From positions 192,501 to 256,500 of the forward strand of contig JASANG010003629.1 of assembly GCA_030248215.1 (NCBI GenBank): a DNA stretch of 64,000 bases, read 5' to 3'. Origin of the DNA: Enoplolaimus lenunculus (taxonomy: Eukaryota; Nematoda; Enoplea; Enoplida; Thoracostomopsidae). Below are positions 33,315 to 44,432 of this stretch, piece after piece. The notes under the pieces were generated by a model, which saw only the letters and a program-made list of their open reading frames with translations, made no database searches and had not been told where the DNA came from. A program made the translations under genes and the position numbers. Every line of letters starts with the position of its first letter. Position 1 is the stretch's first letter.

Positions 33315-33684
33315 AAATTTTTTAACGTGGGTATACCCTCGTGGAAATGTTCTAAAACATGGGTAAAAAGTTTTATAGGGTTTATCATCCTTAAATTTGG
33401 ATAACGAACCACAATCCTTTGTAACTTAAGAAAAATATGAATTTAACTGTATTAAAATTAACTTTTTAATTACAAATTTTCAATATTCGCTGCGTTTGAA
33501 ACTTTATTTTTGTAAAATTCAACAAATGTGTTCAGAGCGCAGAACAAAAAAAAATAACGGGCACGTAAATGCAGATATCGAGTGAAGTACTTTTCCGCAG
33601 GTAAAACCTGTCCCTGGTGCATCATCAGCCTTAGCCACTTTCAAATCTACTTAAAACAAAAAACATGGGTTTAGCTCTGTTAAT

Positions 33685-33893
33685 GCACTGCAAGTGAGTC
33701 AAATTGACTCTCTCCAAAATAGGCTTTAAGGGACTACACAAACTCAGTCAAATTCGAATCGGCCAGAATCAAACGTGCAAATCAGTGAGTCGAATCTGAC
33801 TCTGGATGTGAGTTGAATTTGTCTCAGTTTATATGTAGTACCACATTGCCTATTTCGGACAATGTCAATTTGACTCACCATTTTTTGCAGTGT
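33685..33893. mobile_element. Family E palindromic MITE
   Basis: Left end GCACTGCAAGTGAGTCAAAT has lost the A-run of the consensus. The right end CACCATTTTTTGCAGTG is complete. Confidence 0.8.
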
Positions 33894-34322
33894 GTGTGGG
33901 TATAACAAATTTTGTTTCCAATTGCCACAACATCCAAGACTACGTTGGTTATAGAAAACGCAAAACCGCCGGAACTATTTCATTTCATCGGATTCAACTT
34001 TGTATCCGGGCAAAAAAACAATTTATTACTGCAAAAAAACTAGTCACCTAAACTATTAAACCAGAGCAGCAATTGCCAACGTTCAGTTTAATCTACAACG
34101 CTGACGAATGAAACTTTTCCTGAAAATAATCCAATTTAACCATTAAAATCTACTTGATTTAAACCGTAAGGCAGACAAACTCGGCTCAACGTAAAGTTTC
34201 GTTGCATTCTGCCGACACTGGTTTATAGACAACTTTGAGCTGAAACTGTATACATTTTCATCGGGACAAATACAGACAGACTTGTTGAAAACCAACGACC
34301 CGGCATAATTTCAACAGGTTTT

Positions 34323-34600
34323 AAGCTTTATTCACACGTGCAAGTTTTTGCTGTGAGAAGTTGCAGCTGCAACTTGCACTTGTACGTGTTGTCCAAAAAT
34401 CGCGTACGAAAAACTTGCAACTGTAAATAATTCATTAAAAGCCATAGCTAGGAATTTAGTTCACACGCGTGAAGAGCCATGCAAGTTCGATGAATTTATT
34501 GAAGCCTCTTTGTCATTGGATAATGAAAACATGCCAGTTCTGCGTGCAATTTGCAGCTGCAAGTTCTCGCAGCGAAAACTTGCACGTGTGAATGCGGCTT
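34323..34600. mobile_element. Family T foldback with 57-bp arms
   Basis: Arms AAGCTTTATTCACACGTGCA...GTTGCAGCTGCAACTTGCAC and the mirror ending CACGTGTGAATGCGGCTT. The unique centre is about 160 bp. Each arm contains its own small palindrome, GCAGCTGC. Confidence 0.8.
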
Positions 34601-35311
34601 TAGTCCTGTAGAGGCCCTAAGTGATAGTATGGCCGTTAGCGATTTGTCAGTTCTGATATACAAACGATGCTATTTTTGTCGATATTTGCTATATTGGACC
34701 CTTTCGAAACTGAAATTTGCGAAGACGTTTCGACATTTTCAAAGTATACCTAATTAAAAATAGGAAAATTAAAAACATACTTGTCTCACATCAAGCTGTT
34801 TAGCGAAACATTTAATCCGGGGCGAAGTACTATGTAAATCGAACAAACTTTATCGAAAACAAGTCGATGCATATCGGACATATAAATGTCGTTTGAAATT
34901 TGAAAATTCAACTCAAAAATGTTTAAAATTAACGTTTCGATCAAACCCCAGCCCCAAGTAAAACTCTTGTAACAAACATATCTGATTTGAATAAAAAAAG
35001 CAACAACCGTATTTCGTGATCAGCTTGGGACTGCTTATAGTATTTTTCCTTGCCTATACGCCAGAGCGGGTATATTAAATTTTCACGTTCAAAAACAAAG
35101 TTTATTCTGTCGGACGGGTACAAAAAAGGCTTATATTTTTGGTGGGCACAAAACAAAAACTTTTCCGTACTATGTCAATGCCGGGTGCCGGAACTTTGAA
35201 TACAACGCTGACGGTTTCATCGAGACGAGTTTTATTTATTAATTGACCAAAAAATATAGGAAAACAATTGTGTTGTCGAGTCACAAAAGTTTGCGGCGAC
35301 TTCAATTGCGG
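34601..35311. other. no recognisable feature
   Basis: Open frames at 34941-35305 on the minus strand show no known domain. Confidence 0.4.
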
Positions 35312-35675
35312 TTGGAAAACTAACTCAACAGCTGAGTGTGTGACACGCGTGTTGAGTGCAGGGTCAGCGTAAATTTTTCAATGAGGTAAAGGCTACACTG
35401 TAAATTCCAATGAGTTAATTGAATAACTCAGACTGAAAGTTAGTTATTTCTGAGTTAACAATAGAAAACTTTAGCTCACTCTGAGTTTCATGGACTCTTA
35501 CTTTGAGTTGTGCTGATTCAGTGGAAGTTGATTAATTAAATCAGAATGAATTAAATCAACTCAGAATGCTGAGTTCTGAAAGTCCTAACTCAAACTGAGT
35601 GATTCAACTCATACGGAGTTAAAATCAAGTCACTGAAGTTTACAGTGTAACCATGCGGCTATGACACATATTCAT
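35312..35675. mobile_element. Family A remnant split by an F element
   Basis: GTGTGTGACACGCGTGTTGA, GGGTCAGCGTAAATTTTTCA and, beyond the insert, GCGGCTATGACACAT match the A element at 770-1256. Confidence 0.55.
35394..35649. mobile_element. Family F palindromic MITE
   Basis: Family F: TACACTGTAAATTCCAATGA and its mirror TTTACAGTGTA, with an interior made of AACTCAGAGTGAGTT words in alternating orientation. About 255 bp, TA at both ends. Here it interrupts an A element. Confidence 0.9.
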
Positions 35676-36051
35676 TAGCGAAGGGGCAAAAAGATTGCTA
35701 GAGACGACATAAAAAATTTCATATCATAGAATCTTTTTTTATGTTGAAAATTTTCGACCAGAGAACTGATAAGGTATGCAACAATTCCCTTGTTTTTTAC
35801 GTATCGGCCATGACCAGAGATGTAAGCAGGTAAAGATTTTTTGACTCGGTCCGCGGTTTACCCGCTGATGTACCCGGAGGAAGCGAGCAACTCCGGCCGT
35901 GACGAGGACTCACTTATGAATCCCATTTTCAAGTCGGGAATTAAGTTTGAACCTCAGTTTCTGCACTCTTAAATATCCAAACGAGATTTATTAGAAAATT
36001 CGTTCGCAAAATCAGTGTGCTACATCTATTCCATAATCCCAATATCCAAGC

Positions 36052-36380
36052 GGCGGATCCAGAAATTTCTGAAACACGGATTGCGCGATTTATAACAAAA
36101 AGAGTGGTGTTACTCTTGTCGTCCAGTTACTGACCGTCACCGCCGTCCTGAGCCATCCGTCATCGTCCATCACCCTACCAAATCGTACGCGACTAACTCG
36201 CATACAATACCGCACGGTGACGGACAGTGACAGAAGGCGCCCGACCTGTAGCGCACGACGCCGACAGTCATCAAAAGTATAGCATCACCACCCTAAAACC
36301 GGGTCTCGAGTAAAGCGAACAAAAAGCCAAACACAACTTTAATACGAAATCTTAATTGCAAAAAAACCGTTTGTTTTGAA
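36052..36380 (-). mobile_element. Family H element interrupted by J
   Basis: GCGGCGGATCCAGAAATTTC is the left end. After the J insert it resumes at GTCTCGAGTAAAGCGAAC and AAGCCAAACACAAC. Confidence 0.7.
36116..36289. mobile_element. Family J element nested in H
   Basis: GGTGTTACTCTTGTCGTCC at the left, CATCAAAAGTATAGCATCACC-type end at the right, TCGTACGCGACTAACTCGCA in the centre. Confidence 0.7.
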
Positions 36381-36884
36381 CCGCCTTAAGGTGGACCTTA
36401 GACCTTTGCTTGGATTCTCCAGTGCAGTACGCTAGGCATGATTAAAAAATTAGAGTCTGTATAGGTTTAGTAAATCTAAAAACCGTTCACCAGCAAAACT
36501 AAACCCGCACTAATAACTAATTCTTTATAGTTTTGGGTAAAACTAAAATCACTGAAACGAGACTAATTTTATATATTAAAACATGAATGTTTTAGAATTA
36601 TATGCGTTTTGCTTCAAATATAGCTGCGCAACACTCTGTATATTGAAATATCTCAAATACTTTTTTGGGGCCCCATACGCGTGTTTGTTAACATTTTAAG
36701 CAACAGCTGTGTGCTTTATGCTTACTCAGGCCGAAAGTAACATTGGGTTCATTTTAGCAATTAATCTTAATGGAATATTACCTGTTAATATTATGGAAAA
36801 GTCTGGTTTTGACCCCTGGTTGAAGGCTTATCTTGGGTGCCTGACTTGCATCTGGCAATGAAAAAGCGTCCAAAGTAGCGATCA

Positions 36885-37032
36885 TGGTCGTAACAGTAGT
36901 ATAAGCATATTTCATAGCCGAAGCCTCAGTGTAAGTTTATATCTAAGCCTAAGCCTAAACAAAAAATAGTCTAATGTTTACTATGTTGCTGCCATGCGCA
37001 AATACGGTCCGCCGTTAATCTATACATGGGCC
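36885..37032 (+). mobile_element. Family C, left end truncated
   Basis: GGTCGTAACAGTAGTATAAG through worn hexamers to GTTAATCTATACATGGGCC. Confidence 0.75.
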
Positions 37033-37079
37033 GAGCAAAATATGCAAAATACAAGCAACTAAGCTAGTAATATCCTTAA

Positions 37080-37342
37080 CCCTTTCTCACATGAATATTT
37101 TCTATTTCCCCTGAGACCTACTTTTATGCTAGGATTCGAACTCCAGTGACTGGAGTGGGAGGCGTATACCATCACCACTCAGCTATAGGAGCTTGACACT
37201 CGAGCCCGAGGGGGCTCTCACGTCTTGTGGTGATTTAGTACAATGTCTACGTGTTGCAATTGTTAAACACGGTGCGATATACATTACTTAACGTATATAC
37301 ACTGCGCTTAGTTGCCCATAGGCAACTCAATGTGAGAAGGGG
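37080..37342 (-). mobile_element. Family Z element: TTAA-flanked, CCC...GGG ends, tRNA-like boxes
   Basis: TTAA lies on both sides (37076-37079, 37343-37346). Ends CCCTTTCTCACATG and its imperfect inverse CAATGTGAGAAGGGG. TTAA plus CCC/GGG ends is the piggyBac-type signature. Inside, read on the minus strand, TAGCTGAGTGGTGATGG is a near-consensus pol III A box and GAGTTCGAATCC a B box about 45-50 bp downstream. Acceptor-stem pairing is poor, so this is not a tRNA gene. Other copies are at 24350, 52854 and 57889. Confidence 0.8.
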
Positions 37343-37593
37343 TTAAACGACCGCTGTCTATAAGGAACACTATGCTAAATATATACGCGAATTAATACAC
37401 AATGCTTTACATATGAGATTCATGGTACTGTAGCGATCAATTCTTAGGGTCAAACGGTAATGCGAAGCGCTTTCCAACTTAAGAAAAAGTCAATTGAATA
37501 TTTGGGTTAAAACGGGATTTCAGGTTCAAATGAACATATATGCAGTAATAAATAATTAATGTTCGAAAAAAATTAAGAGTAATTGAGGCGCTA

Positions 37594-37805
37594 TACACTG
37601 CAAAAAATGGTGAGTCAAATTGACTGTCTCCAAAATAGGCTCTATGAGACTACATAATCTGAGTCAAATTCGACTCCGCGTCAGTCAAGCGTGCGACTTA
37701 GTGCATCAAATTGCACTCTATCGGAGTCGAATTTGACTCAGTTTGTGTAGTCCCGTAAAGCCTATTTTGAAGAGAGTCAATTTGACTCACCATTTTTGCA
37801 GTGTA
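37594..37805. mobile_element. Family E palindromic MITE, complete
   Basis: Full-length 212-bp copy from TACACTGCAAAAAATGGTGA to its mirror, TA at both ends. The best example of the family in the window. Confidence 0.9.
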
Positions 37806-38136
37806 CTTTGGATGTAATCTATGGAACAGCATATCAATTTGTAAACAAAAATTTTCTGACGTCCGGCGCCGTATGGAACTGAGGACATTCTGTGTAGAAA
37901 AATGTCATTTTTTGCGCTGAGCTGGATGTTACAGCTAATGCTTCGGCAATAAATCGATGTTGACAGTAATCACTGAATCATTAATAAAGTTTTAAGCAAC
38001 ATTAAAGAAGTTTAAGATGATTGCCGCGAAACAATTTACCTGATGAAATTTTACGAATAGTCTCAATGCTGTGTACTATGCGAGGTTACTTAAAAACTAA
38101 ACTTTTTTGTATTTTTAAAAACAACACTAAATTTAC

Positions 38137-38343
38137 GGCCAATGTTACTTTAAGGGCCGTAAACAGTTGATTAAAAGCGTATTCCTAAGCCTAAGCCTAA
38201 GCTTAAGCGTTGCAAAAATGTTTTTCTAAGCCGAAAGCCTAAGCCTCAGCCTAAGCCTTAGCAACAAAATGTAATCTAGAATCTAAACCTATTCTTTTAT
38301 GGACCCACCTGAAACACGGACGCCCCTTAAAGTAACATGGGCC
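38137..38343 (+). mobile_element. Family C MITE, ACTTTAAGG subtype, with target duplication
   Basis: GGCCAATGTTACTTTAAGGG to CCTTAAAGTAACATGGGCC. Flanks AAATTTAC (38129-38136) and AAATATAC (38344-38351) agree at 7 of 8. Two CCTAAG blocks are separated by GTTGCAAAAATG. Confidence 0.9.
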
Positions 38344-38649
38344 AAATATACCGTAAAACCTAAAAGTCTGCCGTTTTTACGATATCTGGAGCGTGTATAT
38401 ACGGTAACAATGGACACCCCCAGATTTTGGAAATGGATGGCAAAACTTAATTACAAAGCTTAAAATAAGTTTACGAACCTGGAGTTAAAAGGCTTCATTT
38501 CAGATTCTCTCTTTCGGAAAGGAAATTTTGGCTGTGCCCCTGTTTTGGTTCATGAGTTATGATCGAATTTAAGCTGACTTTTTGGCTCGTGTTCATTTTC
38601 CCCACATTTCCACTTAGTCTTACGAACAGGATTAGTAAAACGCCTTCGA

Positions 38650-39065
38650 AACACCTTAAGTCTTTACTTAAGCCTAAGCTTTCACCTAAGCCTAAGCCTT
38701 TACCTTATTCTAAGCCTTTACCTAAGTCTAAACTTTCACCGAAAACCTAAACCTTTACCTAAGCCTACGCCATTACCTAAGCCTAAGCTTTCACCTAAGC
38801 CTAAGCCTTCACCAAAGCCTAAGCCTTTGCCTAAGCCTAAGCCTTCACCTAAGCCTAAGTCTTTAATAAGCCTAAAGCCTAAGCCTTTGCCTAAGCCTAA
38901 GCCTTCACCTAAGCCTAAGTCTTTAATAAGCCTAAGCTTTTACCTAAGCGTAAGCCGTTGCCTAAGCCTTTGACTAAGCCTAAGTCTTCACCTAAGCCTA
39001 AACCTATACCTAAGTCTAAGCCTTTGCCTAAACTTAAGCATTCACCTAAGCTTATGCTTTAGCCT
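38650..39065 (+). repeat. TTAGGC-derived minisatellite
   Basis: About 20 units of CCTAAGCCTAAGCCTTTGC / CCTTCACC type, period near 18-19 bp with 6-bp substructure. A segment at 38822-38876 is repeated almost exactly at 38882-38936. No C-type ends flank it. The frame at 38559-38750 is a by-product. Confidence 0.92.
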
Positions 39066-39387
39066 TAAATGTTAATGAAAATTTACAACAGTCACATTTT
39101 TTAAACAGATATTCATAAATTTCAATGATTTCCAGGTAATGCGTAATAAATAGGGTACATTTATCGTGTACAAAAGACAGCAAAGCAAAATTTCCTTGAG
39201 TAAAAATAACTAAATATATTGTTTTAAGCACCGTTTAACTGCGCAATATTTAAACTTGTAATGAACTCACATATGGTATGTACCGTTCAAAAAGCTTAAA
39301 GGGTCAAAACGCGAAAAATTGCTACAAAACACCCTGACACAACCTAAAGCTTGCATAAGCGTACAGTCAGAACTTTGGTTTCGGAAG

Positions 39388-39518
39388 GTGACCAATGTAA
39401 AGAACACGGTCGTAACAGTAGTATAAACATATTCCTAACAGGTCATGCATTTGATTGGTTAACACGTGTTTATCAATCGAAATATAATTTTTATAAACCA
39501 TTGGATGGACCATGGGCC
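39388..39518 (+). mobile_element. Family C remnant
   Basis: GACCAATGTAAAGAACACGG, GTAACAGTAGTATAAACATA, then a foreign stretch to ACCATGGGCC. The hexamers are lost. Confidence 0.6.
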
Positions 39519-39701
39519 TTTGGGCTTCCCTCGGGTTCCAGGCGAGAAAACGTGTAACTAAAATAACTCGACCGCAACATGTTGGTCTTTATGCGCATAA
39601 AAATATGCGTTGCGACATGGGAAAGTAAACATAAAAATAAAAAAGGTACCACATAAAACGGCTTAGGGTTAAGCTATACTTTACTGTGTCGAATACCGCT
39701 G

Positions 39702-39954
39702 CACTGTAAATTTCAGTGAGTTAATTTTAACTCAGAGTGTGTTAAATCACTCAGTCTGAGTTAGGACTGTCAGAACTCAGAATTTTCAGTTCATTCAATT
39801 CACTCTGAGTTAATTAATCAACTCACCCAGAGTCACCTCAACTCAGAGTGATAATCAACGCAACTCAGAGTGAGTTAAAGTTTACTGTTTTTAACTCAGA
39901 AATAACCAATTCGCTAGTTGAATTGATTAATCAACTCATTGAAATTTACAGTGT
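39702..39954. mobile_element. Family F palindromic MITE
   Basis: CACTGTAAATTTCAGTGAGT to its mirror GAAATTTACAGTGTG. The interior is of ACTCAGAGTGA words. Confidence 0.88.
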
Positions 39955-40008
39955 GCGCGCCGCCACGCACCGCTAAACGTAGCACAACCCTTACTCGATC
40001 TGCAACAA

Positions 40009-40142
40009 CTGGCGGATTCAAAGGAGGGAATCCTGACCCGGATCCCCTAAACGTGGATCAAAACAAGAATTTTGTATGAAGGCTTGGTGATAGAATTGCG
40101 TTTAGCGTCCGCGACCTTGTCAACAATTTCTGAGTCCGCCAG
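40009..40142. mobile_element. Family H element, compact
   Basis: CTGGCGGATTCAAAGG and TTTCTGAGTCCGCCAG are inverted ends, with the TTTTGTATGAAGGC...GAATTGCGTTTAGC core between. Flanks do not match, so the age is probably considerable. Confidence 0.75.
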
Positions 40143-40201
40143 TAAGAAATTGCTAGCATATGGGGCAGGCAAATGATTTCTTAAGGGAGCACGAAAAATA
40201 T

Positions 40202-40508
40202 CCGGGACCGTAGCCAAGGGGGCAGGTGGGATGAGCACCCTGGCAAAATTTTGATCCATCTAGAAAAATAGCTTCAGTGTGCAACTCACAGAAGCATTTT
40301 TGGCATCAGTGGGTTACATACTGTAGCTTTTGCTTCAGCGTGCATTCGCACTGAAGCTTTTTTGGTTTCAGTGTTCATCACACTACCCCCTCAAGTCACC
40401 TACTGTACGCATGATATTGTGAAATTTGCATAAGTCATTGAAAACCCTTGTATGCCTCTTCTGAAAATTTTTTAGCCACCCTAGCAAGGTGAGCTGGCTG
40501 CGGGCCTG
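40202..40508 (-). mobile_element. Family B element with internal insert
   Basis: Left GGGACCGTAGCCAAGGGGGC, right CTAGCAAGGTGAGCTGGCTG and CGGGCCTG. About 120 bp at 40262-40385 with CTTCAGTGTGC / GCACTGAAG words is foreign to the family and may be a small nested foldback. Confidence 0.7.
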
Positions 40509-40584
40509 ATGTTTTCGATAAATTTTTGGCCACGGTGTTGCAAAGAAAGGCGTGCAGGGGTCGCCGTCCTTCATCGCGTTCTCG

Positions 40585-41030
40585 TACTGTATTGACCCGA
40601 ATAAGAGGTGGGGACTGATATTTATTTGGCCTCTGCAGAGGGTACCCCCCTGTTATTCGTTTACGGACTGTTATTTAGTTTTAACCCACGCTCCTCCGCC
40701 CTTCTTTACTGATATATATCCGGTACTGGAATTATCCGTTGAATTAAACGTTTAATTGTCTTGTGTCAATAGCTTGAGCGATAATTCAAGGATATAACTA
40801 GGAATGTACGTTCAAAATTTAAGTACGCTTTAAAGTTTCGAACTCAAATTATTTGGTCCTGGAGTCATTTATGCGCAACAATTAGGGTTAATTGACATTT
40901 ATTGACTCTAATTAGAGTTTAGGGACTCTATCCGCTTACGGACTCTTAATAGGACGGACTTCTATTGATTCGGTCCCAAAATGGGGACCTCCCCTCTTAT
41001 TACCCCCCTCTTATTCGGGTCAATACAGTG
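40585..41030. mobile_element. Family G TIR element
   Basis: TACTGTATTGACCCGAATAA to the mirror ATTCGGGTCAATACAGTG. The interior is collinear with 16622-17054. Near the right end CCCCTCTTATTACCCCCCTCTTATTCGGG shows a short duplication of the CCTCTTATT word. Confidence 0.85.
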
Positions 41031-41449
41031 CTTGATACTTGGATGTGTTTTTCAAAAGAAACACGGGGGTGTAGTAAGCAATTCATTGTCTGAGCCAAAT
41101 TTTTCTAAAATTGGGGGGTTCGGGAATAAAACTCGCAATAATTTTTTAGGGTTTGCATGTGTATCATCAGAAATTCCATTTGTCTAATTAATGAAAATAA
41201 TGACATAATAAAAATAAAAAAACTGTCTTAAAAGGATTTTATGATTTGAACTTTTACTTTCGCGTAACCGTTATGGGTTATAATTTTGTCATATATTAAA
41301 TGAATTTAAGGGCTGACCCAGAGTGTCCGCTAAACTTTTTGCCAATTATAAACCCGGGTTCGGCAAAAAAAGTTGGCAAAATTTTTTCAGTTAGTAAAAA
41401 TATGTGTTAATTTAACGTGTTCTACGTGTTAACCTGTCGAGTGCAACCA

Positions 41450-41675
41450 GGACCCATATTCTCAAATGCATATAGCACCTAACACCAGTTAGCAATACGT
41501 TTTCAAACTATCGAACTGCTGCAATTGCAGATCTCAAAATTTGCACAGACGTAGCGTAGATCGAATGCAATAAATGTGCTTAATTTCAAACCTCACCAGT
41601 CGCTGGTTTGAAAGTTATACAAGACCTATCACCAACTGGTAACTGTTGCAACACACACATTTGAGAATACGGGCT
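41450..41675. mobile_element. Family K TIR element
   Basis: GGACCCATATTCTCAAATGC and the mirror CACATTTGAGAATACGGGCT. The centre has AATGTGCTTAATTTCAAACC. Confidence 0.75.
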
Positions 41676-42059
41676 CGGATCTTAATTGTCGGCAAAATTG
41701 GTGTACGCTTCAGTTATAGAAATACACAAGATTCTGGTACATAATGCTCATAGTAGTAGATTTCATGCGACTCATATGTATAGAAAAAGGTTTTTTTGTT
41801 CTCTCATCACTTAACCCCTTCAAGTAAAACAAGAATTTGAGGTTGCTACTTGTAAGCATGGATCATGCCGACCCAGACAACCCTGTGAGTGGGGGCCAAT
41901 ACAAACCTATAAACGTTCTAAACCTTTTCAAGAGGTTTTAGAGGGATGGAGATCCCCAAGCCGATCAGGCGGCACGCCCTGATGACATGGGTCCAAGTAA
42001 TGCTCTATATACAGTGGTGTTTCAGCAACTATGTATTTCGCAAGGTTTGCTCAAAGAAT

Positions 42060-42170
42060 TGCAAGCTTGCTACGGAAGGCTAAACATGTTTTAAGAGATG
42101 CATACAACAGTTTACGATATTTTTACAACCAAGGTCGAAAATTTTCTAGGGGGCCGAAATTCTTCGAGTG
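42060..42170 (+). mobile_element. Family B fragment
   Basis: GGCTAAACATGTTTTAAGAG, AACCAAGGTCGAAAATTTTC and TAGGGGGCCGAAATTC. Both ends are missing. Confidence 0.55.
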
Positions 42171-43207
42171 GCATTTAAGCTCATTTTGAGCAAATTAGTA
42201 CAACAAACACAATACTGTTTCCCCATTATCATACATTTTTTAAATATTTTAATATTAATATTTTTTTTGATAAGTAACCCTTCTACTACACAAGATTCAA
42301 TTTCAAATTCAACTGAATTGATGTATTTTAAGCAAAATCAATTAAAACTTCAAACTTTCAAGCTAAGTTGAGTCACAAATCACAGTGAGAGTAAACGTGT
42401 TTGTTGTAAAACCTTATAATTATCAGCTGCCAAACCCGAATTAAACAAGGTTATAAAACCGTCATGTAAAACAAATTTTTTCGCCTCTAAGATAACTTGA
42501 AGGTTAATATATTGAAACCGTTCAAATGTGCTCTATTCTTGTCTCTAATGAAATTTCTCGTAGGGGTATTTCCTTTTCACGTTGGCCTTTGTATACACTC
42601 GCCCCCCGGCTCTGGTTTGAGTAAATTAGGCAATTTTCTAGCATACTCAAACGCAATGGCTCTTTACAACTGAAAATGTTCACTTAACACGATATATTTC
42701 GAGTACAATTTGAGCATTGCTGACAACATCTTTTACTCAAGAGATATCAATTACCGGTATGTTTACTCCGAGTTCACTAATGTCACTAATAGAAGTTTTG
42801 GTGTCTGTAAAGGGTGACACCTTTGCGCAACCCTTCAACTGTTCAAACACATGTGGTTCTAAAGTTTAGGGGCGTATCCAGAGGGGGTCAACACGGTTTA
42901 CGACCCCCTGCAATGAGTAGGTTGACCTGTTTATTTCTGTTAATAACTAAATGCTAGCCGAGACAAGTAGGTTTTACAAACAAAACTATAGATACTTAAG
43001 TAATTGGTGTAGCAGCCCCTATAACCAGCATCCTGGTTAACGCGTATGTGCCTGTCTCCTAATAAGTGTACCAGTTCCGTAAACTTAGTGACTCATTAAT
43101 GGCAAAGGAACCGGCATTTTGACATGGCAAAGGAACCGACATTTTGACAAAGGGCTAAGGTGTCAGCACCGCTTATGTAAATGTTCATTGTATTGTGCGT
43201 TTCTGAC
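42171..43207. other. mostly unassigned
   Basis: At about 42868 GGGGCGTATCCAGAGGGGGT with the inverse ACGACCCCCT hints at another hAT-type end. Otherwise nothing is recognised. Confidence 0.4.
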
Positions 43208-43385
43208 GTTAGGGTCCATATTTTGAAATGCGTGCGGCATCTATGACCAGTTAGTAAATAGTTTTTTAAACTGACGGACTGCAGAAATTCTGAACCTAAA
43301 CTAAAAAAATGTGCTAAATTATAAACGTTGTCGTTCACTGGTTTGAAAGTTACAAGACCTATCATCCAACTAGCTTAGAGCGATT
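43208..43385. mobile_element. Family K remnant
   Basis: AGGGTCCATATTTTGAAATG, CTATGACCAGTTAGTAAATA, AATGTGCTAAATTATAAACG and CTGGTTTGAAAGTTAC. Confidence 0.65.
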
Positions 43386-44235
43386 TTAGCAAATCAGCAT
43401 GCTTAGAAAAATTCCATAAAACTTGGGCATTCAGATGTCGTACTCACCAACTGGTTGCCAGCTCACCATTCGAGGCGAAGGCAATACATACGGAAAAACA
43501 AGCAGAGAACTTACACTACTTACACTCGAAGCTAGACCTTCGACGGTGGTGAAGCAGTACTTAGTTAGAGAGGCCTGGATGCGAGCCCCTTATCCCTGCG
43601 CTGATTATGGGCTTGTGTTTCGCGCCCAACTGCGTGTATCGGTAACATATTGAACCCTCTGCAACGTATCATTGCCCAAGACAGATGTTTGCTTAAATTT
43701 TTCGCCGTGGAAATTTTTTGGCAAATTTTATTTACAGTTTTGCACCGTTCACGATGCGTATGACGTGTGTAAATAAACTACACCAAGAACCAACAATGAA
43801 AATAGCAGTTTTTAAGAAAATTAAAAGCAAACTTATTTACTATTGCAAAAATGTCATGTTTTGAAAATAAAAGTTAAAATCCCAAATGCGAAATTGAAAT
43901 TAAATGCGTAGACAATGTGCGACCCCTAAAATGTGTCAGTAAGTGCTGTAAGACGACCAATCTGTGTAAATAAAGCTGGAATACCTCGCATGCGTATTCT
44001 GGGATACTTTCCAGCATCATTTTGTGTACAATAATTTATTAGAATATAAGCGTGATTATTCTGTGAACAGAAAATTTGCATACAATTTAAAACGTCTACT
44101 TGTTTGGTTTCATGCCAGCGGCTCACGCGTCAACCGGATGTGACTGCGAAATTATGAAATTTGGTACAAATTTGTTCCGTTAAAATTTTTCTTTGGATAC
44201 GTGGGCCTCGAGTCCACAATGTCACACACAGTCAA
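43386..44235. other. no recognisable feature
   Basis: The block 43440-43650 is slightly GC-richer and open on the plus strand (76 codons), without a known domain. Confidence 0.4.
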
Positions 44236-44432
44236 CACTGGCGGACCCAAAGAATCCACCCCGACCTCGCCGTCCACCAAGAATCAAAACCAAAATTTTG
44301 TATTAAGGTCCAACACTAAAATACCGGTCTGCTTCTGGACGGCTTCGCTCGGCAGCTTTTATCCACATCATTTCTCGCGCATCCCCGTGTCAAAAATTTC
44401 ACTATCCGACGCCGACAGTCAAAAAGGCGACT
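44236..44432 (+). mobile_element. Family H element
   Basis: CACTGGCGGACCCAAAGAAT, core CCAAAATTTTGTATTAAGGT, broken hairpin GGACGGCTTCGCTCGGC. Confidence 0.7.

Noticed and set aside
38559-38750. Lys/Pro-rich frame
   Set aside because: By-product of the CCTAAG minisatellite.
38650-39065. a true telomere or chromosome end
   Set aside because: Units are degenerate and mixed with CTTTGC/TTCACC spacers, and ordinary interspersed DNA lies on both sides.
43423-43653. 76-codon plus-strand frame
   Set aside because: No recognisable domain, no splice context, and no ATG-linked conservation that I could see.
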